DNA from: Streptomyces sp. Tue6028
GTDB lineage: Bacteria; Actinomycetota; Actinomycetes; Streptomycetales; Streptomycetaceae
NCBI RefSeq assembly: GCF_002300165.1
Contig: NZ_MLCE01000003.1
Location: forward strand, 214,160 to 278,159
DNA: 64,000 bases
Direction: 5' to 3'
Below the pieces are notes generated by a model, which was not told the origin of the DNA, ran no database searches, and worked only from the letters and a program-made list of their open reading frames with translations. The translations under genes and the position numbers were made by a program. This document shows positions 1 through 8,956 of the stretch, piece after piece; position 1 is the stretch's first letter; each line of letters starts with the position of its first letter.

Positions 1-3000
1 AACGTACGACGGCGTCGGCGTCCTCCTCGCGCCCGCCGGTCCCCGCGGCCGCGAGCACGCGCCGGGCCGCCTCCACCTCGGGGTCGGACCGGTCGCCGAC
101 GACCGCCCACTCGTGGGCGGCTTCCGTGACCGGCTCGTCGGGCACGTGCGTCCACGCGACTTCGTAGAGGTGGCGGGCGTTCCCGGAGCCCCGGGCGAGG
201 TCGGCCGGATCGGCGACCCGCAGCCGGACGCCGTCCAGCCGGCCCGCCGGGAGGCCGTCGGCATCCCACAGCGTCACGTCCAGGGTGAGGTCCTCGCCGG
301 GCTCCCCCTCCCCGGTACGTGTCCCGGATGTCTCCGACCGGCGCACGAGCGCCGTGAGGTCGTGCGCGCCGCCGGGCGGCAGCGCGCAGCGGCCCACCGC
401 GACCGGCAGCCGTGCCCGGCCGTCCGCCGCGTCGAGCGCGGCGGCCACGTGCAGCGCGGCGTCGAGCAGGGCCGGGTGCACCGGGTACGGGTCGGCCGTG
501 TCCCGGGCCGTGGCCGGCAACGAGAGCCGGGCGAGCAACTCGCCCTCACCCGTGGTGGCCGCCGACCGAACGCTTCGGAAGGCAGGACCGTATCCAAGAC
601 CCAGGGCGGCGAGCCGTTCGTAGGTCTGTGCGCTCCAGGACGGTTCCGCCGTCCGCGGCCACCGCGGCGCCGGGCCTGCCGTGTCCGGGGCAGGAGCCGC
701 CGCGGAGGCGGTGGCGTGCAGGGTCCAGCTCGGGTCCGCCTGCCCGCGCGGGCGGCTGTGCACGGTGATCTCCGGTGCGGGACCGGAGACGTCGACCTCG
801 ACGGACACCTCGACCGTGCCCGAGTCCGGCAGCACGAGGGGCGCGAGCAGCACCAGGTCGGTGACGTCGGCAGGGTCGTCCGGGCGCGCCGCGTCGAGCG
901 CGGCGCGGCACAGCTCCATCTGGGTGGTGCCGGACACCACGGTCCGGCCGAACACGGTGTGGTCGGGCAGCCAGTCGGCGGTGGCCGGGGACCACTCGTT
1001 GCGGAAGGTCCAGCGGGTCTCGTCGGCGGACCGCAGCTGGACGCCGAGCAGCGGATGCGCGGCACGGTCGAGGAGGCCAGGCACCGCCACGGCCGGCTCG
1101 GGCTCGATCCAGTGGCGCTGCGGGTCCCAGGCGTACGTCGGCAGGTCGGCCGGCTCCGTCGCGGCGATGAGCCGGCGCCAGTCGATCCGTCGTCCGTGGA
1201 CGTGGAGTTCGGCCGCCGCCCGGTCGAGGCAGGCGGGCCCGTCCTCGTCGCGCCGCAGCGAGCCGACGGCGAGCAGGTCGGCGTCGAGCTCGTCGCCGAC
1301 GGTGCGCACGGCCGTCAACAGGGAGGGGTGGGGGCTGAGCTCGACGAAGTGACGGAACCCGTCGGCGACCATGCGCTCCACGGTGGGTCCGAACCGGACA
1401 GGTTCACGGAGGTTGGTGTACCAGTAGTCGGCCGCGAGCTCCTCGGTGACCGGCTCGGCGGTGACCGTCGAGTACCAGGCGACGGAGGACGGGAAGGTGG
1501 TGACGCCGTCGAGTTCGTCGACAATCGTGCCGCGGACGGACTCCACCTGGGCGCTGTGGGACGCGTAGTCGACGTCGAGGCGGCGTACGAACACCTGCCG
1601 GCGGTCGAGGTCGGCGAGCAGCGTCCGCAGGGGCTCCACGTCTCCCGCGACGACCGTCGAGCGGCCGCTGTTCACCGCGGCGACGGACACCCGGCCGCCG
1701 AGCTCGGCGAGGTGGGACCCGACCTCGGTGTGCGGGAGCGCCACGACGGCCATCGCGCCGGTGCCGGACAGCGCGGTCAGGGCCTGGCTGCGCAGGGCGA
1801 CCACCGCCGCCGCGTCGTTGAGGCCGAGCGCTCCGGCGACACAGGCCGCGGCGACCTCGCCCTGGCTGTGCCCGATCACGGCGTCGGGACGCACGCCTCG
1901 GGCCCGCCACACGGCGGCCAGGGACACCATCACGGCGAACAGGAGCGGCTGGACGACGTCCACGCGGTCCGGCGACGGGGCGCCCTCGTCACCGCGCAGC
2001 ACGGCCGTCACCGACCAGGAGGTGAACGGACGCAGCGCGGCGTCGCAGCGGTCGAGTTCGTCGGCGAACACGGGGGACGCGTCGAGGAGATCGCGGGCCA
2101 TGCCGGCCCACTGGGCGCCCTGGCCGGGGAAGACGAAGGCCACCTTTCCCGGCGGGGCCGCTTGCTGGGGTCCCACGGTCAGCGCCGTGTCCGGCCGCGC
2201 GTCGGCCAGTCCCCGCAACGCCGCCAGCAGTTCGTCGCGGTCGCCCGCCCGGACGACGGCCCGGTGCTCGAAGTGCGTGCGGTGGTGAGCGAGCGTCCTC
2301 GCGACGGCGGGCAGCGGCAGCCCCGGATCCGCGCCGAGCGCCCCGAGCAGCCGACGCGCCTGCCCCTGGAGGGAGGGAAGAGTTCGGGCGGAGAGCGGGA
2401 AGAGGATGCCGCGCGGCGCGGCGGGCCCACCGTCCGACGGCTCGGCGGGGACGGGTTCGGACTGCGGCGCCGGGTCCGGATCCGGCTTCGGCGTCGGCTT
2501 CGGCTTCGGCTGTCCAGCGGACTCGGCGGACGCGTGCGACACGGGCGCCGACGTCTCGCCCGGCCCGGATTCGGACCGCGGCCGCGGCTGCGGCTGGGGC
2601 TCGGGCTGGGGCTGGGGCTGCTCACTGGACTCGACGTACGCCTGCGGGACAGGAGCCGACGTCTCGCCCGGCCCGGATTCGGACCGCGGCTGCGGCTGCG
2701 GCTGCTCAGCGGTCTCGGCGGATGTCCGCGCCCCGCGGAACGTCGAGGGCGCGCCGTCGGACACGGAGTCCTGCCCGGTGTCCCGCCGGACGGCACGCGG
2801 CCGCCCGGTGAGCGGGCGGGCGAGTTCCGCCGGTGCCTCCTCCAGCACCACGTGGGCGTTCGTGCCGCTGATCCCGAACGCGCTCACCCCGGCCCGCCGT
2901 ACGCGGTCGCCGCGTCGTGGCCAGGGCTGGGCGCTGCTGTGCACGCGCAGGCCACCGCCCGCCCAGTCGACGTGCTCCGTCGGCCGGTCCGCGTGCAGGG

Positions 3001-4450
3001 AGGCCGGGATCAGTTCGTGGCCGAGCGCCAGTACGGTCTTGAGGACGCCTCCGATGCCCGCCGCGGCCTGCGTGTGACCGATGTTGGACTTCAGGGAACC
3101 GACGCCGAGCGGTCGGTCGGCGGGGCGCCCGGGGCCGAAGACGGCGGCCAGGGCCCGGCCTTCGATGGGGTCGCCGAGCCGCGTTCCGGTGCCGTGCGCC
3201 TCGACATGGTCGAGGTCGTCGGGTCCGAGTCCGGCGGCGTCGAGCGCCGCGCGCAGCACTCGTTCCTGGGCGGGGCCGCTCGGGGCGCTCAGTCCCTGGC
3301 TGCGGCCGTCCTGGTTGATGGCCGAGCCCCTGACGACCGCGAGCACCCGGTCGCCGTCACGGCGTGCGTCCGCGAGTCGCTTGAGCAGGACCAGACCGCA
3401 GCCCTCGGCCCACACCACTCCGTCCGCGTCGGCGGAGAAGGGGCTGCACCGCCCGGACGGCGACAGCGCGCGCAGCTTGCTGAACTCGACATGGCCACGC
3501 GGGGTGACGAGCAGGGTGGCACCGCCGGCCAGCGCCATGTCGCACTCCCCCGCGGCCAGCGCCCGCGCGGCCAGGTGCAGGGCGACGAGGGAGGAGGAGC
3601 AGGCGGTGTCCAGGGTCACCGCAGGGCCCTGGAGGCCGAGGGTGTAGGCGATCCGTCCGGAGGCGACGCTGGACGCCGATCCGGTGCCGACGTGCCCGTC
3701 GAGCAGGCCCAGTTGGGCGGACGCCATGTACCCGCTGTCGTACAGGCCCACGTAGACACCGGTGGAGCTGCCGTTCAGGGTCCCGGGCACGATCCCGGCG
3801 CGCTCGACGGTCTCCCAGGCGGTCCGCAGCAGCAGGCGCTGCTGCGGGTCCATGGCCGCCGCCTCCCGGGGTGAGATCCCGAAGAAGGAGGCGTCGAAGC
3901 GGTCGATGTCCGCGAGGAAGCCCCCACGCAGGGTGTACGTCCTGCCGACGGCCTCGGGGTCGGTGTCGAAGAGGTCCCGGGTGTCCCAACGGCCCGCCGG
4001 TACTTCGGTGATGGCGTCCTCGCCCGCGGCCAGCAGCCGCCACAGCGCCTCGGGGTCGTCGGCACCGCCGGGGAAGCGGCAGGCCATGGAGATGATCGCG
4101 ACGTCGTCGTCGCCCCGCGTCCGCAGCCGGTCCGGTGCCGTGCCCTGCGGGACAGGCGTCACGCCGGGGGTCCCGTCGGCGAGGACCGCCTCGGCGAGTG
4201 CGGCGATGGTGGGGTGGTCGAAGACGAGGGACGGCTCGGGTGTCCGGCCGGTCCGTGCGGCGAGCTCCGTCACCAGGGTCACCAACTGCCTTGACCCCAG
4301 TCCGAGTTCGGCGATCGGCCGGTCGGGGTCCACGGCCGGCGGGTCGAGCCCGGCCGCCCGGGCGACGGCCGAGGTGAGCCAGGCCCGCGCTTCCTCAGGG
4401 GTCGTGACGGGGGTCTCGGGTGACGGCTTCTCGGATTCGTGCGAAGGCAT
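1..4450 (-). CDS. Type I modular polyketide synthase, 5' part (ACP-KS-AT-DH...), runs off left edge
   Basis: The visible 1483 codons start at an ATG (4448-4450). An N-terminal carrier domain has LGLGS with its phosphopantetheine Ser at residue 53. The ketosynthase spans about residues 115-540, with active-site Cys284 in DTACSSS and His419 in VEAHGTGT. A Pro/Gln-rich linker follows, then an acyltransferase with GHSQGE (Ser862). The AT carries RVDVVQ upstream and YASH downstream, the known signature pair for methylmalonyl-CoA. The dehydratase has catalytic His1164 and Asp1330 (LLDAALH), but its HxxxGxxxxP motif ends in Ser, not Pro. The frame leaves the window just after an LYEVAW segment, where KR or ER domains usually begin. 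The free N-terminal ACP and the AMP-ligase gene immediately upstream suggest loading of an acyl-AMP starter. Domain order is seen; substrate and starter are inferred. Confidence 0.95.
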   Translation of the reverse strand, partial: MPSHESEKPSPETPVTTPEEARAWLTSAVARAAGLDPPAVDPDRPIAELGLGSRQLVTLVTELAARTGRTPEPSLVFDHPTIAALAEAVLADGTPGVTPVPQGTAPDRLRTRGDDDVAIISMACRFPGGADDPEALWRLLAAGEDAITEVPAGRWDTRDLFDTDPEAVGRTYTLRGGFLADIDRFDASFFGISPREAAAMDPQQRLLLRTAWETVERAGIVPGTLNGSSTGVYVGLYDSGYMASAQLGLLDGHVGTGSASSVASGRIAYTLGLQGPAVTLDTACSSSLVALHLAARALAAGECDMALAGGATLLVTPRGHVEFSKLRALSPSGRCSPFSADADGVVWAEGCGLVLLKRLADARRDGDRVLAVVRGSAINQDGRSQGLSAPSGPAQERVLRAALDAAGLGPDDLDHVEAHGTGTRLGDPIEGRALAAVFGPGRPADRPLGVGSLKSNIGHTQAAAGIGGVLKTVLALGHELIPASLHADRPTEHVDWAGGGLRVHSSAQPWPRRGDRVRRAGVSAFGISGTNAHVVLEEAPAELARPLTGRPRAVRRDTGQDSVSDGAPSTFRGARTSAETAEQPQPQPRSESGPGETSAPVPQAYVESSEQPQPQPEPQPQPRPRSESGPGETSAPVSHASAESAGQPKPKPTPKPDPDPAPQSEPVPAEPSDGGPAAPRGILFPLSARTLPSLQGQARRLLGALGADPGLPLPAVARTLAHHRTHFEHRAVVRAGDRDELLAALRGLADARPDTALTVGPQQAAPPGKVAFVFPGQGAQWAGMARDLLDASPVFADELDRCDAALRPFTSWSVTAVLRGDEGAPSPDRVDVVQPLLFAVMVSLAAVWRARGVRPDAVIGHSQGEVAAACVAGALGLNDAAAVVALRSQALTALSGTGAMAVVALPHTEVGSHLAELGGRVSVAAVNSGRSTVVAGDVEPLRTLLADLDRRQVFVRRLDVDYASHSAQVESVRGTIVDELDGVTTFPSSVAWYSTVTAEPVTEELAADYWYTNLREPVRFGPTVERMVADGFRHFVELSPHPSLLTAVRTVGDELDADLLAVGSLRRDEDGPACLDRAAAELHVHGRRIDWRRLIAATEPADLPTYAWDPQRHWIEPEPAVAVPGLLDRAAHPLLGVQLRSADETRWTFRNEWSPATADWLPDHTVFGRTVVSGTTQMELCRAALDAARPDDPADVTDLVLLAPLVLPDSGTVEVSVEVDVSGPAPEITVHSRPRGQADPSWTLHATASAAAPAPDTAGPAPRWPRTAEPSWSAQTYERLAALGLGYGPAFRSVRSAATTGEGELLARLSLPATARDTADPYPVHPALLDAALHVAAALDAADGRARLPVAVGRCALPPGGAHDLTALVRRSETSGTRTGEGEPGEDLTLDVTLWDADGLPAGRLDGVRLRVADPADLARGSGNARHLYEVAWTHVPDEPVTEAAHEWAVVGDRSDPEVEAARRVLAAAGTGGREEDADAVVR
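2547..2690. repeat. 36-bp direct repeat pair inside the KS-AT linker of the PKS
   Basis: Two identical or near-identical 36-bp copies (2547-2582 and 2655-2690) lie 108 bp apart, an exact multiple of three. Both encode RSESGPGETSAPV within a linker otherwise made of alternating Pro with Gln, Glu, Lys or Asp. The linker (about 2430-2770) is longer and less ordered than the usual KS-AT linker, and in-frame duplication explains part of the extra length. Confidence 0.8.
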
Positions 4451-4500
4451 CTGAAGAGGTGTCCTCGTGAACTCGGGCTCAGCGTGGTCCCGCACGACCC

Positions 4501-4600
4501 GTCTGGGTTCTGTGCGAGCAGGCTGGGTTCTTTGCGAGCAGACTGGGTTCCGGACGATCAGGATGGGTTCCGTACGGTCGGGCTGGTTCCGCACGAACGG
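4501..4600. repeat. 20-bp imperfect tandem repeat, five units, between FAAL and PKS genes
   Basis: Five consecutive 20-bp units can be aligned on the plus strand, each with a core close to CTGGGTTC followed by a G/C-rich tail such as TGCGAGCA. Units one and two are nearly identical; units three to five are progressively diverged. A looser sixth copy may lie at about 4475-4498. The array fills most of the 237 bp between the stop of the AMP-ligase gene and the start of the PKS, so it would be transcribed as an intercistronic spacer. No function is known to me. Confidence 0.75.
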
Positions 4601-4687
4601 CACGGCGGGACGACGGCGGGGGCAACAGGCCCCCACCGCGGGGCTTTTACGGCCGAGTGCGCCGCGCGGCGCCTCGGGCCCACCACG

Positions 4688-6412
4688 TCATCCGAAGGCG
4701 GCGGCGTCGAGCACGGAGAGGGTTCCGGCGAGATACGCCTCCCGGGAGGCGTGGCGCTGGATCTTGCCGCTGGACGTCTTGGGGATGGTGCCGGGGTGCA
4801 CCAGCACGATGTCGCGGACCGGCAGCCCGTGCGCCCGGCCTATCGCGCTGCGGATCAGGTCGCTGATCTTCTCGGACTCGCCTGCCGCCTCGGGGGACAA
4901 CTCGGCCACGACGACGGGCTGTTCACCCGCGGTCCCGCCGTCCACGGAGAACGCCGCGGTGCACCCGGGACGCAGCGCCCAGTGGGACATCTCGGCGGAG
5001 AGCTCCAGGTCCTGCGGGTAGTGGTTGCGTCCGTCGATGACCATCAGGTCCTTCAGGCGACCGGTGACGAACAGTTCGCCGTCGCGCAGGAAGCCGAGGT
5101 CGCCGGTGCGCAGAAAACGGTCCGGGCGGTCCTTCGGCGTGGCACGGAAGGTCTCGCGGGTGGCGAGGGCGTTGCGCCAGTAGCCCTTGGCGACGCTCGC
5201 GCCCGCGACCCAGATCTCGCCGACCTCTCCCTCGGGCAGTTCCTCCTGCCGCTCGGGTTCGGCGATCACCACGGTGGTGCCGGGGCCGGGCCGCCCGCAG
5301 CCCACCGCCGCCGCGTCCGCCTCTCCCGCGTGCGGTCCGCCGGGCGCCGCGTCGACCAGGACCGGAGGGGCCGCCACGGATCCGCCGGTGACCATCAAGG
5401 TCGTCTCGGCCAGTCCGTAGCACGGGTAGGAGGCCTCGCGGCGGAAGCCGGCCGGGCCGAAGGTGTCGGCGAACCGCCGCAGTGTGGCGGCCCGCACCGG
5501 TTCGGCGCCGTTGAACGCCACCTTCCACGAACTGAGTTCCAGGCCGTCGAGGAGCTCGGGCGTTGCGTGCTTGAGGCACAGCTCGTACGCGAAGTTGGGG
5601 CCGCCGCTGGTGTGCGGGCGGTACCGGGTCACGGCGTCGAGCCAGCGTCCGGGCTGTTGCAGGAAGTGCAGTGGGGAGAAGAGCGTCGCGGTGACGCCGA
5701 GGTAGACCGTGTTCAGGACCGGGCCGATCAGGCCCATGTCGTGGTACACGGGCAGCCAGCTGACGAACATCTCGCCGCGGTGCTCGGCGATCGCGTCGGG
5801 GGTGTGCCCCATCCGCTCCGTGATGATCCGCTCGTTGTCCAGCAGGTTCCCGTGGGTGACCATCACTCCGCGCGGGGCGGACGTGGAGCCGGAGGTGTAC
5901 TGGAGGAAGGCGACCTGGTCGGGGGCGAGGTCGGGTTCGTGCCAGGCGTCGGCCGCCTCGTCGGGGATGTCCTCGGTGGCGACGCAGGTGATCCCGGCCA
6001 GTTCTGGCAGGTGCTCGGCCATGGCGCTCAGGGCGGCGAGCACCTCCCGTCCACCGAGGACGACCGTGGCGTCCGCGTCGGCGATCAGGCGTTTCGTCCG
6101 GATCAGCGCGCGGTGGTTCTGGGACCGCCCTTGCGGGGGCACGCCGGGCACGGCGACGACTCCGGCCGAAAGGCAGCCCAGGTAGCCGCAGATGAACTCG
6201 ATACCGGGCGGATAGAGGAGCACGGCGCGCGCACCGGCCAGGCCGCGGTCCTGGAGCCAGGCGGCGACGGCACGGGAACGACGGGCCAGCCTCGCGTACG
6301 TGATGTCCTGGACCTCCCCGTCACCGTCGCCCGTGACGAGGTAGCGGTAGGCGGTCGCTTCGGGTTGTTGCGAAGCGTGCACGGTCAGTAAGTCGACCAG
6401 GGAACGGGCCAT
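4688..6412 (-). CDS. Fatty-acyl-AMP ligase (FAAL)
   Basis: This 574-residue adenylate-forming enzyme should activate a fatty or aryl acid as its acyl-adenylate and pass it to a carrier protein. The P-loop A3 motif is YTSGSTSAPRGVMVTHGN, followed by YHDMGL, a GLAET motif and a C-terminal KTSSGKIQR lysine motif. Proteins of this type paired with an N-terminal ACP of a PKS are usually FAALs, which do not release the acyl group as a CoA thioester. I chose the ATG at 6412 because AGGTGAG precedes it at good spacing; an in-frame ATG at 6439 has no ribosome binding site. It lies 237 bp upstream of the PKS on the same strand and is probably co-transcribed with it. FAAL rather than acyl-CoA ligase is inferred from context and overall pattern. 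Confidence 0.9.
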   Translation of the reverse strand: MARSLVDLLTVHASQQPEATAYRYLVTGDGDGEVQDITYARLARRSRAVAAWLQDRGLAGARAVLLYPPGIEFICGYLGCLSAGVVAVPGVPPQGRSQNHRALIRTKRLIADADATVVLGGREVLAALSAMAEHLPELAGITCVATEDIPDEAADAWHEPDLAPDQVAFLQYTSGSTSAPRGVMVTHGNLLDNERIITERMGHTPDAIAEHRGEMFVSWLPVYHDMGLIGPVLNTVYLGVTATLFSPLHFLQQPGRWLDAVTRYRPHTSGGPNFAYELCLKHATPELLDGLELSSWKVAFNGAEPVRAATLRRFADTFGPAGFRREASYPCYGLAETTLMVTGGSVAAPPVLVDAAPGGPHAGEADAAAVGCGRPGPGTTVVIAEPERQEELPEGEVGEIWVAGASVAKGYWRNALATRETFRATPKDRPDRFLRTGDLGFLRDGELFVTGRLKDLMVIDGRNHYPQDLELSAEMSHWALRPGCTAAFSVDGGTAGEQPVVVAELSPEAAGESEKISDLIRSAIGRAHGLPVRDIVLVHPGTIPKTSSGKIQRHASREAYLAGTLSVLDAAAFG

Positions 6413-6860
6413 TTGACGAGTCTCACCTGTTCGGATCATGGGGCACGGAAAGCGAGGTCCGGGGAATCGGGACCGGGTGACGAGGTCCCGGGAAATGAGG
6501 TCCGTGGAGCTGGAGCATGAGAGAACTGGAGTTCGAAGGCATGCCGGAGGGACGCTTCGATGCGTCCGCGTGGTGACCGTGGCCGCCTGGCCCCCTTGCC
6601 AGAACGTCCGTCTCGGCCAACCCGCCCGAGGAGCAGCTGCGTTACGCGCGCAGGTGCCTCGCGACCCCCGTGCAGCTTGCTACCGACGAGTAGGACGATA
6701 GCAAGACTCGCCGCCCGGTCAGATGTAACCCCGGGTATTTAACGAGGAATTGGGCGATCTGACGCACAGTCAACGCATAGATACGGCCAATCCTGGCGCA
6801 TCCTGACGCCCGCACGGAACGGCCCGGCGAACCCTTCGGACCAGGTCTCCCCGCACACGA
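6413..6860. other. Non-coding region upstream of the FAAL gene
   Basis: No convincing gene was seen here. The part at about 6690-6790 is clearly less GC-rich than its surroundings and, read on the minus strand, includes a TTGACT hexamer (complement of 6768-6773) that could be a -35 element of the FAAL-PKS transcript. No matching -10 was clear. Confidence 0.4.
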
Positions 6861-6934
6861 CGACGGGCGGGGTGGTCGGAGAGCGACCGGACTCGGAACG
6901 AGTCCGCCCGTCTCTCCGACCACCCCGCCCGTCG
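6861..6934 (-). terminator. Strong hairpin terminator downstream of the GAPDH gene
   Basis: A perfect 22-bp inverted repeat (6861-6882 with 6913-6934) encloses a second 6-bp stem (6889-6894 with 6900-6905). It begins about 75 bp beyond the GAPDH stop codon and separates that gene from the biosynthetic genes on the same strand. Confidence 0.85.
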
Positions 6935-7007
6935 CGAGGACCCGGTGGACTTCCCCGGCCTCCAGGGTTGTCCGGAACCTTCCGGGTGTCTGCCAGAGAC
7001 CTACGAG

Positions 7008-8453
7008 TCAGGCCACCGGGGCCGGGTAGGTCGGGTACTCCACCCCGGAGACGTGCTGGACGACGCGGATGACCTGGCAGGAGTAGCCGAACTCGTTGTC
7101 GTACCAGAGGTAGAGGATCGCGTTGTCACCGTCGACCTTGGTGGCGCCGGCGTCCACGATCGACGCGTGGCGCGAACCGACGAAGTCCATGGAGACGGCG
7201 TCGGGGGCGGTGGTGAAGTCGATCTGCCGCTTCAGCGGCGAGTGCAGCGAGACGTTGCGGAGGTAGTCGAGGACCTCTTCACGGCTGGTCTCGCGGCCGA
7301 GCCGCAGGCTCAGGATCGCGATCGAGACGTCGGGCACCGGGACCCGGATCGAGCTGCCGGTGATCGGCGCCTTGAGGTCGGGCAGCGCCTTCGCCACGGC
7401 GGAGGCGGCACCGGTCTCGGTGATCACCATGTTGAGCGGCGCCGAGCGGCCGCGGCGGTCGGCCTTGTGGTAATTGTCCAGCAGGTTCTGGTCGTTGGTG
7501 AACGAGTGGACGGTCTCCACGTGGCCGCGCAGGACGCCGTACTCGTCGTCCATGGCCTTCAGCGGCGGGACGATGGCGTTGGTGGTGCAGGAGGCGCAGG
7601 ACAGGATGCGCTCGTCCGGCTTCACCATGTCGTGGTTGACGCCGTGGACGATGTTCGGGACGTCGCCCTTGCCCGGAGCGGTCAGGACGACCTTGTCGAT
7701 ACCGGGGCGCAGGTGCTTGGAGAGACCCTCGCGGTCGCGCCACTTGCCGGTGTTGTCGATGAGGATGGCGTCCTTGATCCCGTACGTCGTGTAGTCGACG
7801 TCCGACGGGTCGTTGGCGTAGATCACCCGGATCGCGTTGCCGTTGGCGACGATCGTGCTGTTCGCCTCGTCGACCGTGATCGTGCCGTTGAACTGACCGT
7901 GGATCGAGTCGCGGCGCAGCAGCGAGGCGCGCTTGACGAGGTCCTGGTCACCGCCGCCGCGGACGACGATGGCGCGCAGGCGCAGGCCGTTGCCGGAACC
8001 GGCCTTCTCGATCAGCAGACGGGCGACGAGGCGGCCGATGCGACCGAAGCCGTAGAGCACGACGTCACGGCCGGTGGAGCGGTCGAGCTTGTTCTCGCCG
8101 ATGGCACCGGCGACGGCCTCGGCGGTGAAGTCGGCCACCGACAGGCCGCGGTCGTCGGCCTTGTACGTCGCGGCGAGCATGCCGATGTCGATCTGGGAGG
8201 GGCCCAGATCGAGCGTGGTGAGAGCTTGCAGGAAAGGCAGGGTTTCGGTGACCGAGAGTTCCTCACCGGCAATCTGCCGTGCGAATCGGTGGGTCTTCAG
8301 GATGCTGACCACCGACTTGTTCACCAACGACCGGCTGTGCAGCAGGACCGTGACGTCACGCTCCCGGTGCAGCTTCCCGATCATCGGGATCATCGACTCC
8401 GCGATCTCCTCGCGGTTCTTCCAGTTGGTGAACGAGTCGTCATTGACAGTCAC
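7008..8453 (-). CDS. gap2: Glyceraldehyde-3-phosphate dehydrogenase, long form
   Basis: This is a 481-residue GAPDH, about 150 residues longer than the classical enzyme because of an N-terminal extension, as in the second GAPDH of streptomycetes. The Rossmann motif GFGRIGRL opens the NAD-binding part. The catalytic Cys289 lies in SCASCTTN, and WYDNEFGYS is near the C-terminus. It interconverts glyceraldehyde 3-phosphate and 1,3-bisphosphoglycerate in the cytoplasm. It starts at GTG 8453 and stands alone, with a strong terminator downstream. The gene symbol is given by analogy with the Streptomyces paralogue of this length. Confidence 0.95.
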   Translation of the reverse strand: MTVNDDSFTNWKNREEIAESMIPMIGKLHRERDVTVLLHSRSLVNKSVVSILKTHRFARQIAGEELSVTETLPFLQALTTLDLGPSQIDIGMLAATYKADDRGLSVADFTAEAVAGAIGENKLDRSTGRDVVLYGFGRIGRLVARLLIEKAGSGNGLRLRAIVVRGGGDQDLVKRASLLRRDSIHGQFNGTITVDEANSTIVANGNAIRVIYANDPSDVDYTTYGIKDAILIDNTGKWRDREGLSKHLRPGIDKVVLTAPGKGDVPNIVHGVNHDMVKPDERILSCASCTTNAIVPPLKAMDDEYGVLRGHVETVHSFTNDQNLLDNYHKADRRGRSAPLNMVITETGAASAVAKALPDLKAPITGSSIRVPVPDVSIAILSLRLGRETSREEVLDYLRNVSLHSPLKRQIDFTTAPDAVSMDFVGSRHASIVDAGATKVDGDNAILYLWYDNEFGYSCQVIRVVQHVSGVEYPTYPAPVA

Positions 8454-8956
8454 AGGTTTATCTTTCGAGCTAGGCGGTGCTCATATGCTAACCCGACCCT
8501 CATCTGACCCCGCGGGCAGGATCACTTGAGACAGCGCCACGATGCATCATTCGTCCATATCGACACATATCTTCACACCAGGCCGGAGGAGACGCGCGGC
8601 TCACGACACCGTCGCCGTCGCCGTCCGTCCGGGATCAAGAGGCGGACCACGACGGGGAGTTGGGGTGGCGCGGCCTGCCCACCTGCCGTGGGCGATCCGC
8701 TCTCGCGACGCGCTCGTGGCAGCGACGCGGTCGCCGCACGGACGACTCGGCTCCGCGCCCCTGGCAGGAACACAGACGTCGCGGTGGGCACACGCCCGCA
8801 CAGCCCGCACCCGACCCCATCCGCAGGACCGCGGGCGACGCAGCCGGCGCACGCACACCCGGTCCGCCCGCGAACCCATCGGCAGAACCGCGGAGGCGCA
8901 GCCGGCACCGGGCAGTCGCCCCACGCGCAGTCCCCGCTCTCAGGGAAGCAGCCCGC
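8454..8956. other. Gene-free region with a short 59-bp-period repeat
   Basis: No gene is supported here: all open frames are arginine/proline-rich low-complexity strings. It contains a 35-bp segment at 8816-8850 repeated imperfectly at 8875-8908, with cores near GCAGCCGGC. The part next to 8454 should hold the GAPDH promoter, including an AT-richer stretch at 8455-8500. Confidence 0.5.

Noticed and set aside
113..3874. A very long open frame on the plus strand opposite the PKS
   Set aside because: Its composition is Arg/Gly/Val-rich with no domain, and the minus strand holds perfectly ordered PKS motifs. It is a GC-bias shadow. The same applies to long frames opposite GAPDH (6945-8507), alpha-galactosidase (27964-30057) and the NRPS (58100-61828).
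4501..4600. CRISPR-like array
   Set aside because: The 20-bp units are directly adjacent without spacers and imperfect, and no cas genes are present.
8454..8956. Several overlapping open frames of about 110 residues
   Set aside because: All are low-complexity Arg/Pro/Ala strings without ribosome sites. They overlap each other on both strands, and none resembles a protein.
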